Of a stretch of 64,000 bases of DNA, positions 38,945-49,400 are shown piece by piece. The stretch lies in NCBI GenBank assembly GCA_910584155.1, contig CAJTYG010000001.1:20023-84022 (forward strand), given 5' to 3'. The translations under genes and the position numbers were made by a program. The first letter of the stretch is position 1, and every line of letters begins with the position of its first letter. The notes under the pieces are model-generated. The model saw nothing but the letters and a program-made list of their open reading frames with translations, searched no databases and had not been told where the DNA came from. Origin of the DNA: an uncultured Christensenella sp. (lineage in GTDB: Bacteria; Bacillota; Clostridia; Christensenellales; CAG-917).

Positions 38945-41680
38945 ATGCAAAAAAACAAAAAATTAGCATTGTTATTGATATTGTTGATGCTTGCGCTTTT
39001 ATGTCTGCTTGCAGGCTGTAATGACAGAGAGATAGGATACGACGTCAAATTTTTGCACTTTGTTGACGGAAATGGGCAGACGGTGTTCGATTTTCAGTTG
39101 GATCAGTATTATAAAAGCGATAAATTAAAGCAAAAGCTTAATGAAGTAAATATTCCGTTTTATACTAAAAACGGCGCAAAATACCTTGACGGGACGGAAT
39201 TTTCCGTAGACAAAGACAAAATCAACGAATATTTTGTCGCTCACGATGCGGACTGCACCGTATATGCCAAAGTATCGCTTTCAAAAAAAGATTATCCCGC
39301 TTACACTGTTGTGCTTAACCTTGTTCCCGTCGATTATACGGTCACATATCTCGATATAGAAGGCGCAACGTTTGACGGAGCGACGACCTATAATGTGGAA
39401 TCCGATTCCGCCCTGAGCAAGCCGAGCAAGCCGTTTTATCGCTTTGCATATTGGTATGAAATAGGTGAGAATGATACGCAAAATGTCGTAAATGCCCTTC
39501 CTACAAACGAGCCGCACAATATAACGCTGTACGCAAAGTGGGAGCCGAAAAAAATAAATCTTGTATATCAAGGACTTTACGGCACGATAGCAAATCCAAA
39601 CGAAGTAGAAGCTGTGTATCAAAGGGACGGCGCATACACTTTGCTGCCCGTTCAGTCCACCGCCGCATACGAATTTAAAGGTTGGAAGCTAAACGGAAAT
39701 TATATTACGGAAATAGACCCTGTAGAGCTGTGGAATACGTCGTCCGACAGCTCGGAAATGCAGTTGACATTGACCGCCGATATCGAATTTAAACAGTTTG
39801 AAGTAAAATATTACGTCGGCGGCGAATTGAACGATACAAAAACATTCGATTACTTTACGTTGCAGGAGTTTGAAAATCCCGCCGTTCCGTCCATAGATCA
39901 TTATGTCGGGCGTTGGTCGGAAGAAGTGACGGAATTTAAAAATTATATTATCACTGCGATATACGAGGTGGAACGGTTTGAAGTTGCCGTTTGCACCAAC
40001 GTAAGCGGCTATTCGATAGAAACACAAAATTATGTATACGGCACAAAATATAAAACCGTTTATGACAAGCTGTCATACGAAAATAAAGTGCTTGTAGGGT
40101 TGTACTACGATGAAGATTGCTTAAACAAGGTCAACAAGGACGATTTAATTGACAAGAGCGGCACATTATACGCAAAATGGTACGACCGCTACGTTATTTC
40201 ATCCGCTGCCGATTGGGTTTTACTGTCTACTCATCCCTCTGCGTATTTTGTAATAGAAAACGATATAAACTTTTTAGGCGAAGCGATACCTATCGTAGCT
40301 GAATTTAACGGAGTGCTTGACGGGCAAGGGCATACGGTAAGCAATTTTAACAATCAAAACAGCTCGTGCGATATAATTTATGGGTTGTTCAGCAAAAACA
40401 ACGGAACGATAAGCAATATTAACTATATCAACGGCAGTTATAATGTCGTATCGCCTGAGGGTGCATATGACACCGGTATAGGCTTTTTGTGCGGAATAAA
40501 CAAGGGCACTATTTCAAACGTACAACTGTCAAATGTGACGGTCAATATCACCAACAGACATTCCACAAAATGGTTGGACGAATTATCTGCAAGCAGTAGC
40601 GAGGTCAATTTACATTCCGGTGTGCTTGCTGCTATCAACTTAGGCACAATCTCACAAATTGAGCTTGATGAAACCGTGTTGGCGGAAATAAACACCTTTA
40701 TGTATTCCTCAATCGGCAATGATTCGATCGATACATTCAGAACGTGGGGGCATTATGGACTGCTTGTAGGCACAAATAAAGGGCAGATCAACAGCGTAAC
40801 AGCCTTGGGCTCGCTTTACAGCACGGCAACCCAAATGGATGAAATAGATAAACAGATTTATACCGGGAACAATTACTTCCCGCTCCAAGCAGGCGGAATT
40901 GTGGGAAACAATGCGAAGGAAGGCACAGTCAGCGATGCTTTATGCAATGCTACAGTGAGGATAAATCTGGAGAGCGACAAAAGAAAGTTCTTCGGCATTG
41001 TTGATCTGGGTGGCATTTGCGCATTTAATAACGGGCAATTAAACAAATGCCGTGTAAGCGAAAGTGCTTTGTTGGATATTAGCTTTATACCCGGCATAAG
41101 GCTGAGTGGCACATCAGAAATAAGAATGGGCGGCGTATGTGGAAATAATGAGGGTGATAGTGCAATAATCAAGGCTTCCTATTCAGAGGCAAGATTTAAA
41201 ATCGTCAGCACAAACAACCTCTATGTTGTGGACAAATTTATTGGCGGAATAGCAGGGTTGAATACGGCTCGAGTCGCATATAGCTATGCGATAGTAAGAA
41301 GTGTAGAAGCCAGTATTAACAACCGCCGACAAGGCAATGAAAGTTTTGGCGGCCTGTTTGGATATGATAAATATAATTCATCGACAGGTCTTACGACACA
41401 TTGCTTTGCAGTGCTTGACGTTGACCTTAGTTCACTTTCAACTATGTTTAAATCTTATCAAGGGAAAGCCGAAGGGACTGTGATAAACAGCTTTGTTTAT
41501 GCAACGGATACTGCCGCAGGATTTAACGACGACGAATATGTTGCGACGCTATGCGCAACAGAGCAGGAATTGTTTGCAGCCCTCGACAAAACCGAATACG
41601 AAGCTATGGGCTTCTCTTTTGCGGATAACTACCCGACCTTGCCGAATGTAGGAAAACAGCTCGAAAATCGGCGTATTTAG
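38945..41680 (+). CDS. Surface lipoprotein with InlB-type repeats
   Basis: 911 residues from the ATG at 38945, preceded by GGGAGG. The signal peptide is LALLLILLMLALLCLLAGC with the lipobox Cys, so it is lipid-anchored outside the membrane. The first 400 residues hold Listeria-Bacteroides (InlB B) beta-grasp repeats, recognised by YTVTYLD...LYAKWEP and LYAKWYD. The rest repeats G-L-F-S-K-N-N-G-T-I-like blocks (GLUG-type), suggesting a beta-helix. Probably adhesion or polysaccharide contact; target unknown. Confidence 0.85.
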   Translation: MQKNKKLALLLILLMLALLCLLAGCNDREIGYDVKFLHFVDGNGQTVFDFQLDQYYKSDKLKQKLNEVNIPFYTKNGAKYLDGTEFSVDKDKINEYFVAHDADCTVYAKVSLSKKDYPAYTVVLNLVPVDYTVTYLDIEGATFDGATTYNVESDSALSKPSKPFYRFAYWYEIGENDTQNVVNALPTNEPHNITLYAKWEPKKINLVYQGLYGTIANPNEVEAVYQRDGAYTLLPVQSTAAYEFKGWKLNGNYITEIDPVELWNTSSDSSEMQLTLTADIEFKQFEVKYYVGGELNDTKTFDYFTLQEFENPAVPSIDHYVGRWSEEVTEFKNYIITAIYEVERFEVAVCTNVSGYSIETQNYVYGTKYKTVYDKLSYENKVLVGLYYDEDCLNKVNKDDLIDKSGTLYAKWYDRYVISSAADWVLLSTHPSAYFVIENDINFLGEAIPIVAEFNGVLDGQGHTVSNFNNQNSSCDIIYGLFSKNNGTISNINYINGSYNVVSPEGAYDTGIGFLCGINKGTISNVQLSNVTVNITNRHSTKWLDELSASSSEVNLHSGVLAAINLGTISQIELDETVLAEINTFMYSSIGNDSIDTFRTWGHYGLLVGTNKGQINSVTALGSLYSTATQMDEIDKQIYTGNNYFPLQAGGIVGNNAKEGTVSDALCNATVRINLESDKRKFFGIVDLGGICAFNNGQLNKCRVSESALLDISFIPGIRLSGTSEIRMGGVCGNNEGDSAIIKASYSEARFKIVSTNNLYVVDKFIGGIAGLNTARVAYSYAIVRSVEASINNRRQGNESFGGLFGYDKYNSSTGLTTHCFAVLDVDLSSLSTMFKSYQGKAEGTVINSFVYATDTAAGFNDDEYVATLCATEQELFAALDKTEYEAMGFSFADNYPTLPNVGKQLENRRI

Positions 41681-41682
41681 CG

Positions 41683-41711
41683 CAAACCTGCCCTAATTTC
41701 GGACAGGTTTG
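41683..41711 (+). terminator. Possible terminator after InlB-type lipoprotein
   Basis: Stem CAAACCTG / CAGGTTTG with an inner CC/GG pair, starting 3 nt after the stop. The T run is weak. Confidence 0.5.
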
Positions 41712-41884
41712 TTGCTTTAGCTTGATTTTCTCGCTGCTACCGCACAAAAGATTATTTGCTATAATTTCAATCTGACGTTGTAAACTCAAGCCTCGTTTCG
41801 CATAATCTTTTGTTTAGTTTACAAACGTCACAATAAGTGTTTGATGTCAATTATTGATAAATAGAACCCCCGTGAAGAGCGAAG

Positions 41885-41990
41885 AAGGCAAGCTTGCTTG
41901 CAAAAAGAGGCGAAGCGTCCACTTCGGAAGAAGTGTCGTCAACCGTAGGTTGCAGGGCAAGAATTGCCCTGAGGGGTACAAGTCCCAAAT
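41885..41990. repeat. Array of short perfect hairpins
   Basis: Consecutive stem-loops: GCAAGCTTGC (41888-41897), CACTTC-GGAA-GAAGTG (41920-41935), CAACC-GTA-GGTTG (41940-41952) and AGGGCAA-GAA-TTGCCCT (41954-41970). No gene is evident in 41712-42004. It resembles a palindromic intergenic repeat unit next to a tRNA. Confidence 0.6.
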
Positions 41991-42004
41991 ATAATATTAA
42001 AAAA

Positions 42005-42026
42005 GCGCACCAACGGTGCGCATTTT
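42005..42026 (-). terminator. Terminator after tRNA-Asn
   Basis: Stem GCGCACC / GGTGCGC with a 3-nt loop; a T run follows on the minus strand. Confidence 0.88.
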
Positions 42027-42030
42027 TGAG

Positions 42031-42106
42031 TGGCGCCTGTTGAGGGACTTGAACCCCCGACAATTCGGTTAACAGCCGAACGCTCTACCGACTGAGCTAA
42101 ACAGGC
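42031..42106 (-). tRNA. tRNA-Asn (anticodon GTT)
   Basis: 76 nt with encoded CCA. Acceptor GCCTGTT / AACAGGC, D arm GCTC...GAGC, anticodon stem TTCGG / CCGAA around loop CTGTTAA (anticodon GTT), and T arm GGGGG-TTCAAGT-CCCTC. A terminator follows immediately, so it is a single-tRNA unit. Confidence 0.97.
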
Positions 42107-42525
42107 AAAGTATTGTCAATGCTTGATTATCATAATATTTTAAACTTACTTTGTCAAGGATTTTTTATTGATTATATGATTTATATAATAAACAGCGTGA
42201 ATAATACGGCAAAAAAATACAAGCGTTTTTATAAGCATTATATTTTTGATTTATCAAATATTAAAATGAGCATACTTCACTTTTATAAAGATTTATAAAT
42301 TTGCATATAAGCTCTCTTAATATTTGACATAACGTTATAGATAATATTTATAAATGCAATATAATAATACAAAAATTGTGTATATATTATAAAATTTGCA
42401 TAAAAATACATAATATAAGGTTAAATTATAAAAAATAGAGCAAATTTTTATTGCGGATATGCTTATTGTTTGATAAGCTAATAACATAAAAACAAATCGA
42501 ACTAAAGAATAAAGGAGATATATCA
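42107..42525. other. AT-rich gap without a gene
   Basis: Very AT-rich. No coding frame of interest. It must hold the promoters for the minus-strand tRNA and the plus-strand lipoprotein. TTGACA near 42326 may be part of the latter. An AAGGAG site closes it. Confidence 0.5.
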
Positions 42526-45500
42526 ATGAAAAGAAGAAATGCAATCGTACTGATATGCCTCGTGCTGATTCTTGCAATGACGTTGACTTTGGTCGCCTGT
42601 GACAAGACCAAAAAATTTAAAGTCACGTTCAGCGGAGAGGGCATAGAAACTTTTACGCAGCAGGTGGAGGCAGGTAAAACAGTAGAAAAACCTGCCGACC
42701 CGACGAGGACGGGGCACAGGTTTGAATATTGGGCTCTGAACGGTGAGGAATATAATTTTTCCACTCCTGTGAAAAAGAATATAGAGCTTGTTGCCGTTTG
42801 GGAAGTCGTTGGCACCGAGGATAGCGGATTTAATTTTGAGCTGGCGGCGGATGAAACTTATATTGTCAGCGCAAAGCAGGGCTTTGATTACGACGAAAAA
42901 TATGGCGATTCGGTCACGCTTCCTTCAAGCTACAATAATGTTGAGGTCACTGCGGTCGGCTCTATGACGTATCTGACAAATTATGAGGTCATCATTCCGT
43001 CGACAATCAAGGAAATCAAAGGCAGTGCTTTTGAAGGCAACGCATACGTTGGCGTAGTTGATATGTCGGCGTTTAGCGGTGTCATCGGCGAAAAGGCTTT
43101 TGCTGACAGCGAGGTCAAAATCGTTCAACTGGGCAAGGCGACCTCTATAGGAAAAAATGCGTTTAAAAACGCTCCGATAAGTGCGATAACAATTCCAAAG
43201 ACAGTTACCGCTATCGGCGATGAAGCGCTTCTCAGCGTTGAAATAATGGAAGTCGGCTTTGCGGGTGCGATACCTCAACTTGGTCAAAACGTATTCGGCG
43301 ACGGAAGGCGCAGCGACGGCAAGATTAGCGTCATCGCAACGCAGACGGCATGGGAAACGCTCATCGGCGAAGACGATAACACAAACAATGCGGCTATCGC
43401 TCAAAAAACAGGCTTAGCGGAAGCGAATATCGTGTATTATACCGACGAAGAGATGAATGACGGTTTGGCAATGGAAGGCATTTATCGCAACAAAGCGGAA
43501 GCAAAAATAGTATATCACAGCATAAGCCTTACTGCCGTCATATACGATTATCTTAAAAACAGCGATATGACTACGGTCTCGGATTTGTATGATGAAAGTC
43601 ATTTCTATGTAAATTTAGAAAATCTGGCGACGAGAGAAACATATTTCTTTGACAATACAAATCACACTATCGTTAAGTTGCAAAAGAACGCAAACGGCGA
43701 GGTAATACACGACGGCGTGCTGTATGACTATGTAGGTAACGAAATTATTTATGCAGTGCCGACAGGTATCACAAAAATCGCAGGCGGCGCAGGCTTTGCA
43801 AACGCCAACGTGCGTTTTGTGGAAATGGGCAGCGACGTCACCGAAATAGGCTCGTATGCGTTTGCATCGGGTCAGCTGTTTGGCATTACAATAGGCGAAA
43901 ACGTATCGGACATTGCTCCGTATGCATTCTTCGGACACAATTATCTGCAGCAAATCATATTTAAGGGAACAACTGTTCCTACTATCGGCTCTGCGGCATT
44001 CTGCACACAGCTTGAAACGCAGGGAATCGGACCGTCTATTCTTTGCACGACAACGGCGTTGAGCACCGATTTATATGTCTATACGGTTTTGGCAACATAT
44101 GGATGGCCAACTGCGCCTGCGGACGCTTTGGTCGAAGCGCTCAACGCAAGCCTCGAGGAGCTTAAAGAGGACGGATTGCTTCCTGTATTCAAGGAAAATG
44201 AAGATGACGAGGGAGAATATGTGTCGTATACGTCAAGCAATATGAAACAAATTACCACAGATTCGTCGTATTCGTCATATTTTTACAGCGTGGGCAAGCA
44301 ATATGAAACCCCTTATGGCACGATAACGATGGCGGGCACTAGTAATGCGGGTTACGCAACTATCGAGTTTGCAGAGGAATCCGATTACGACGGCATAAGC
44401 TATGTTTATTATAAGAGCATGGGTTTGCCCGGGTATTCGAGCAGCGACGCCAACGACCCGAAGGAAATCGAGATATTTACAAGAAGATCTGCAGCTTTTT
44501 ATAGTTTTAAGATATACGGACGCCTGATCGACGGTCGCTTTGTTGCACGTGGAAACGAAGCGGGCACGTTCGGCGAAATCGGACAGGATACTCTCGACCT
44601 CGACGGCTTCGGCAAATTTGTATTTTATGGCAAAGCGGGCAATACGGTTGAGGGAAGCTACACCGTAAGCGGATCCACGATAAGCTTTGACGGGCTTAGC
44701 GGCACTGCTACGATAAGCGAAAGAAACGATAAAGTTATCATCAATTATAACAACAAGGATATGTTGCCTCTTGACGCAGCGGCAGGCGTATATTATGACA
44801 CATTAAACGGCGCAAAGCTTACCATGGACGGCCGTGGACATGCGACTATCGAGTTTGAAGGCGAGACGACAACAGTAAACTATACGTTTAAAAACTCCTC
44901 GGCATTAACTGTGGATAACTTCAAGGGCAAAGAGAGAGAATGGAGCTTTTCCAAAACCTCAAAAGACTATGTAATACAATTCTATTATGATCCTGACAAT
45001 TACAACAAGCAGCTCAGCTTTAAAACCGTTGAAACGGGCTTGAAGGGCACATTTACAAACGGAAGCAACAGCGTTACGCTTGACGGTTATTATGCAATAA
45101 CTATCAATGACGGAACGGCGGAAAAGGTCGGCACATATCTCAATTTCCAAAATGCCGACACGTATCTTGTGACCGTTGACGGCGAAAAACTGATTATGAA
45201 GTTGAATAAGAACAATAATACGTTTGAGTTTGTAAGCGGAAACGAGGCGGGCGTTTGGTATACATCGTCAAGCGCAAATTACAGATGGTATTTTGACGGA
45301 GAAGGCAATTTCATCTATTATAAAGGCGATTATAACTTTGGAACGTATGAATTCGATACGACCACAGGCGAGCTTAATTTGGTATACGCAGGCAATGCAG
45401 TAAGCGGCGGCGAAAAGAGCAAACTGGATTTGAATAAGGGAATCGGAACGCTCATTTATAATTACTCCGGCAATACCTATGCGGCAGTAAGCAGAATTCC

Positions 45501-45840
45501 TTTCGACTCGTATAAAACGACTTGGGGCAGCGATACGCCGACATTCAGTTCCAATTCGATGTCTATAGAATTTACAAGCGGTGATAAACAAATCAGCACA
45601 TCCCAAAGCTTTTACTTCTGCAAGACGGGAAATACGCTGTTTATATATCCCTACGGCAAACCTATGGTGATAGTGACAATGGACGGCGAGCTTAACGGCA
45701 ATTCCTGTGAATTCAGCTATGTTCTGACAAGCAGCGACGTGACGTTTACGGTAAATGTAAGAGCAACGTTTGAAGTGACGGACGGAGTCGCAAAAGCGAC
45801 GGTCAAGCTTATCGGACAACCGCAGGTGGTAACCGAATAA
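42526..45840 (+). CDS. Giant surface lipoprotein with InlB and BspA-type leucine-rich repeats
   Basis: 1104 residues; AAGGAG precedes the ATG. Signal peptide with lipobox LTLVAC at about residues 20-25. One InlB B repeat (FKVTFSGEG...VAVWE) is followed by BspA-type LRR_5 units (for example SIGKNAFKNAPISAITIPKTVTAIGDEAL and EIGSYAFASGQLFGITIGENVSDIAPYAF). A long beta-rich C-terminal half of repeated blocks has Gly-Thr-Tyr motifs. Such proteins commonly bind host or food polymers; the ligand is not evident. It is the second large lipoprotein in a row. Confidence 0.88.
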   Translation: MKRRNAIVLICLVLILAMTLTLVACDKTKKFKVTFSGEGIETFTQQVEAGKTVEKPADPTRTGHRFEYWALNGEEYNFSTPVKKNIELVAVWEVVGTEDSGFNFELAADETYIVSAKQGFDYDEKYGDSVTLPSSYNNVEVTAVGSMTYLTNYEVIIPSTIKEIKGSAFEGNAYVGVVDMSAFSGVIGEKAFADSEVKIVQLGKATSIGKNAFKNAPISAITIPKTVTAIGDEALLSVEIMEVGFAGAIPQLGQNVFGDGRRSDGKISVIATQTAWETLIGEDDNTNNAAIAQKTGLAEANIVYYTDEEMNDGLAMEGIYRNKAEAKIVYHSISLTAVIYDYLKNSDMTTVSDLYDESHFYVNLENLATRETYFFDNTNHTIVKLQKNANGEVIHDGVLYDYVGNEIIYAVPTGITKIAGGAGFANANVRFVEMGSDVTEIGSYAFASGQLFGITIGENVSDIAPYAFFGHNYLQQIIFKGTTVPTIGSAAFCTQLETQGIGPSILCTTTALSTDLYVYTVLATYGWPTAPADALVEALNASLEELKEDGLLPVFKENEDDEGEYVSYTSSNMKQITTDSSYSSYFYSVGKQYETPYGTITMAGTSNAGYATIEFAEESDYDGISYVYYKSMGLPGYSSSDANDPKEIEIFTRRSAAFYSFKIYGRLIDGRFVARGNEAGTFGEIGQDTLDLDGFGKFVFYGKAGNTVEGSYTVSGSTISFDGLSGTATISERNDKVIINYNNKDMLPLDAAAGVYYDTLNGAKLTMDGRGHATIEFEGETTTVNYTFKNSSALTVDNFKGKEREWSFSKTSKDYVIQFYYDPDNYNKQLSFKTVETGLKGTFTNGSNSVTLDGYYAITINDGTAEKVGTYLNFQNADTYLVTVDGEKLIMKLNKNNNTFEFVSGNEAGVWYTSSSANYRWYFDGEGNFIYYKGDYNFGTYEFDTTTGELNLVYAGNAVSGGEKSKLDLNKGIGTLIYNYSGNTYAAVSRIPFDSYKTTWGSDTPTFSSNSMSIEFTSGDKQISTSQSFYFCKTGNTLFIYPYGKPMVIVTMDGELNGNSCEFSYVLTSSDVTFTVNVRATFEVTDGVAKATVKLIGQPQVVTE

Positions 45841-45868
45841 ACAATAAAGCAGGCGCTTTAAAAAACAA

Positions 45869-45897
45869 AAACCGCAGTCTGACTGCGGTTTTTTTAT
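45869..45897 (+). terminator. Terminator after LRR lipoprotein
   Basis: Stem AACCGCAGT / ACTGCGGTT with a 3-nt loop and a long T run. It also faces the convergent GNAT gene. Confidence 0.92.
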
Positions 45898-45914
45898 GGA
45901 CTTGACGTGCAAAA

Positions 45915-46469
45915 TCAATCGATTTTTATGCCGTATACATAATGCGTTTTGTCTATGCGCAATATCCGCTGAAAGCCGACTCTTTCACAGAAAGCGACGG
46001 CGGACGGGGTGTCCGCAACGGTGTATACGCCCGATACGTTTATTTCCTTGAGGTGGGCAACGAGCGTTTCAACAAGCGCTTTTGCGCCGCCCTTGCCTCT
46101 GAAGGAGGGCAGTATGCTGATATGCAGGTGTGCGGAATATTGCTTTGGCACGGCAAGCAGTTTTTTTTGCAGGCGCAGCTCTTTGCGGAACTGCTTTTTA
46201 TCCTCCTCTTTTACGATAGCGAGGTATGTTGGATATAGGTCTGAAAAGCTTTGCCTGTCCACGCTGCATACGGCGTAGCCTGCGGGCTTATCGAACTCGT
46301 CCGTCATCACAAAGCAATGCTGAGGCTCGTGGTCGATGTAGTAGTCGCAGCGGACTGCGGACACTGCACGCATAGAGCCCCTTTCGTCATCGTGATATGC
46401 GATTGATTTTACTGCTTTAGCGTCCTCTTTTCTATACTGTCTGATCATTGCTTGATTTGTTGTATCCAT
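45915..46469 (-). CDS. GNAT-family N-acetyltransferase
   Basis: 184 residues if started at 46469, or 177 from the in-frame ATG at 46448. The acetyl-CoA-binding motif A reads HISILPSFRGKGGAKAL and motif B TPSAVAFCERVGFQRIL. The substrate is unknown. The start overlaps the end of the 1088-aa gene by about 38 nt (17 nt with the internal start), so translation is probably coupled. There is no strong Shine-Dalgarno site. Confidence 0.85.
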   Translation of the reverse strand: MDTTNQAMIRQYRKEDAKAVKSIAYHDDERGSMRAVSAVRCDYYIDHEPQHCFVMTDEFDKPAGYAVCSVDRQSFSDLYPTYLAIVKEEDKKQFRKELRLQKKLLAVPKQYSAHLHISILPSFRGKGGAKALVETLVAHLKEINVSGVYTVADTPSAVAFCERVGFQRILRIDKTHYVYGIKID

Positions 46470-49400
46470 ATAGCTTGAGCATATCTATCTTTATTTCGTG
46501 CGTGGTCTCGTCAAGCACCATACTCGAGATGAGCCGTTGCAGCGTCACGTCCTCGAGGGCGAGGCGGACGTATTCGTTGACGTCCGTCACGTGCGACCAA
46601 ATTATGAGGTCGCCTATGGTCATATCGGTGAGCACGTCGCCGAATACGCTGCCAAGCTCAGAAAGCTTTGCCTGCTTTATCAGCTCGTTGTCGAACAGAC
46701 TGCCGGGCTCTGCTTCGATGAGGTCGCCCACCGTAGCGTTGTTGATGATGTTGCTCATCTCGCCTATAGTGCCTCTTGCAAGCATACGCAGCACGGGCGA
46801 GCTCTTTTCCCTTATAAAGGTGACGGGGGCGATATCGAGCTCCGTCACACGGGTGGTGCCCGAGGTATAGGACACTTCGTTGAGCATTGCGATATAACCT
46901 ATTTTGCGGTCAAAGCGTTGCAGCTCGTCCGAGTGGATATTTGCGTCGTAGGGCACATACTGTCCGTCCACAAACACAAACTCGCCGTTTTGAGCAAAAA
47001 CGTAGATATTTTCACATTCTCTGCGTGCAAAATAGATTCCGTCCTCGTGCGTAACGCCCGTATCGGGCTCCGTATAGGCGCCCATAGATTTGAAATCATG
47101 TCCGCTGAGTACGTCGGCAAGCTTTTGCACGTCGTTTCTGTCTACTATGAACGTGGGCTCGCCCGTTGCGGATCTTTCAAACGTATACAATGGCTTATCC
47201 GCAAATGCGGGGTCGTTTTCGATGTGGGGTATATAGCCTCTGAAATTGTCTCTTATCACTATGCCGTAGGCAGGATCCGTGCCCGTATACGAATATACTG
47301 TGCCCTTAAACACTGTCCTGTTGTCCACGTCGGCGTCGGTTTTGCCGCTGACCGCCTCTCTGTAGAAAATCTGATTGTGATATTTTCCGCTCAGTGTGGG
47401 CACGGGCGTTGTGCCGACCATTGTGTACTCAGTGTGCGTGAGCATGTATGTGCACAGCACCATATTGCGTGTATATTCGTTGGTTTTGCCGTCAAAATAA
47501 TACAGGTTGCCCTTTGCGGTGTAGGCTACGCTGTTTTCCATGACCTCCTTGGGGGTGGAGCCGAGCGTGCTATAGGGCTTATAGGTGTAATATATCGTGC
47601 TTTCGCTGACGTTTTGGTCTATCGTCACGGGACGGAAGTTGGCTTTTGTATACTCGCCGTAGATGTCGTAAACATAGACGTATTTTGTGCCGTTGTCCGT
47701 GTAATTGTCATTTTTGTCAAATTCCACAAAATAGCTGCCGTTCTCGTCAAAGGTGTTGTCAAACTCGCCGAGCGTCACTGCGTATTCCGAGTAAACCTCG
47801 ATAAATTCAGACAGCATCATATCGTCAATTATCACTTCCATAGCGTCGGACATTGCGTCTATTTTGACGTAGGCGAGCTTTTTCATAAACGAAGCGCTGT
47901 CGCCCGACTGCGCAATGCGATAGAACGTGACGTTTTGATTTGAGCTTATATACTGTGCGTCTGCGACACGGTAAACGCTGTTTGTAGCGTCATAATAGAA
48001 GTATCTTTCGCTTGGGTGCGTGTCTATATAGTCGATGTCAACGGCTGCATAGACGTCGGCGTCTATCTCGAGCACGTCGGCAAGCATAAGCTGATCGAAC
48101 GAGCTTGAGAAGCTGCCCAAGGTTGCGCCTGCAAAGCGCTGAAGCAGTGCGGACGAGGCGGCGCCGTCATCTGGCAAACGCTCGTATCTCTGCTGTCCTG
48201 CGTGCTGTGCGGGGTTATACAGCGTGTAGTAGTTGCCGTCCGAGATATAAACGTATTTACCTGTGGGGCTTTCCTCGTAAGAGTACCTTACAATATCTAT
48301 CATCTCGTCAAGCGTAAGCTCGTTTGCAACGGTGCCGAGCTCGAGTATCTTGCAGTTGCGTGCCGCAAGCGATTTGATTATCCTTGCCGTATCGTCCGTG
48401 ATTTCTATGACGTCGTTTATTGTGAGGTTTGCAAGCAGATTGTCCGCATTTTGCAGCTCGTTCACCGTGAGGTGTGCGATAGTTTGCAGCAGGGTGGTCG
48501 AGGTGCCGATATGCACACGCTTGTAGGTGTGTCTTGCGGTCAGACCGCTCACGATTTGCATTTCGCTGTCGGAGGTTATTACGTCGTCTGTGACAGACCA
48601 GATGTCGTCGTCTATGTTGTCAAAATCGGACAGGGGATATACGCCCGTCTGCAACGCCGTAAAATCATAGCCTGCGCCGCCGTTTATTATTTTGCCAACT
48701 CTGTTTGCGTAGCCTATCGCATACTGCTGTGCATCGGGCGCAGCAGAGGCGGGCACTTTTTCGTAGATAACGTGCATATAGATGTCTGCACTGTTGACGT
48801 TTTCCTTGCTTAAAGCCTTGTTGTCCACGACGTATTTGGTCGTTTCCTGTCCGTCCACTGTCACGGTTTTTTTGACAAACAGAGTGGTGATTTCCTTAAG
48901 GCAGTCCGCAACGCCGTCGCCGTCGCTGTCCTCGCCGCCCACTGTAGACGTTTCAAACAAAAGACCGTCCGCAGGCTCCGTGCTGTACTGTACGTATCTG
49001 TCCGCCGCTATATAGCGGTCAAAAGTTGTGGGGATAAATATATCCGTATCCGCATTGAGCAGGGCGTTCACTCGCAAAAAGTTGATAACGTTGCCGAATT
49101 CGGACAAAACTACGTCCTGCAGCTGCTTGAGCAGCGCATTGTCCTCAACGCCGAGGTCTATGCCGAAGCTGTCCTTTATGGCACGTATGGAAAGGTCGCC
49201 GTTGAGCGAGCCGAGGATATTGTCCATTGCCGTTGACAGATTATTGTCTAAGTTATCCGTCAAAACGGGCAGGTTATATGACGCAAAATCAACGCCCGCT
49301 ATCTTGCTCACGTCGTTGAGCGTAAACGAATTTACGATGATGGACAGGTCGTTGACGAGGTCGGTGATGGGCACCGTATAAAAATCTTTTGTCGTAAAAT

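Noticed and set aside
41851..42063. 70-aa minus-strand frame across the tRNA 3' side
   Set aside because: It runs through part of the tRNA, its terminator and the hairpin array, so it is not a gene.
46498..47943. 481-aa plus-strand frame
   Set aside because: Antisense shadow of the 1088-aa exoprotein, with Cys/His/Arg-rich antisense composition and no domain.
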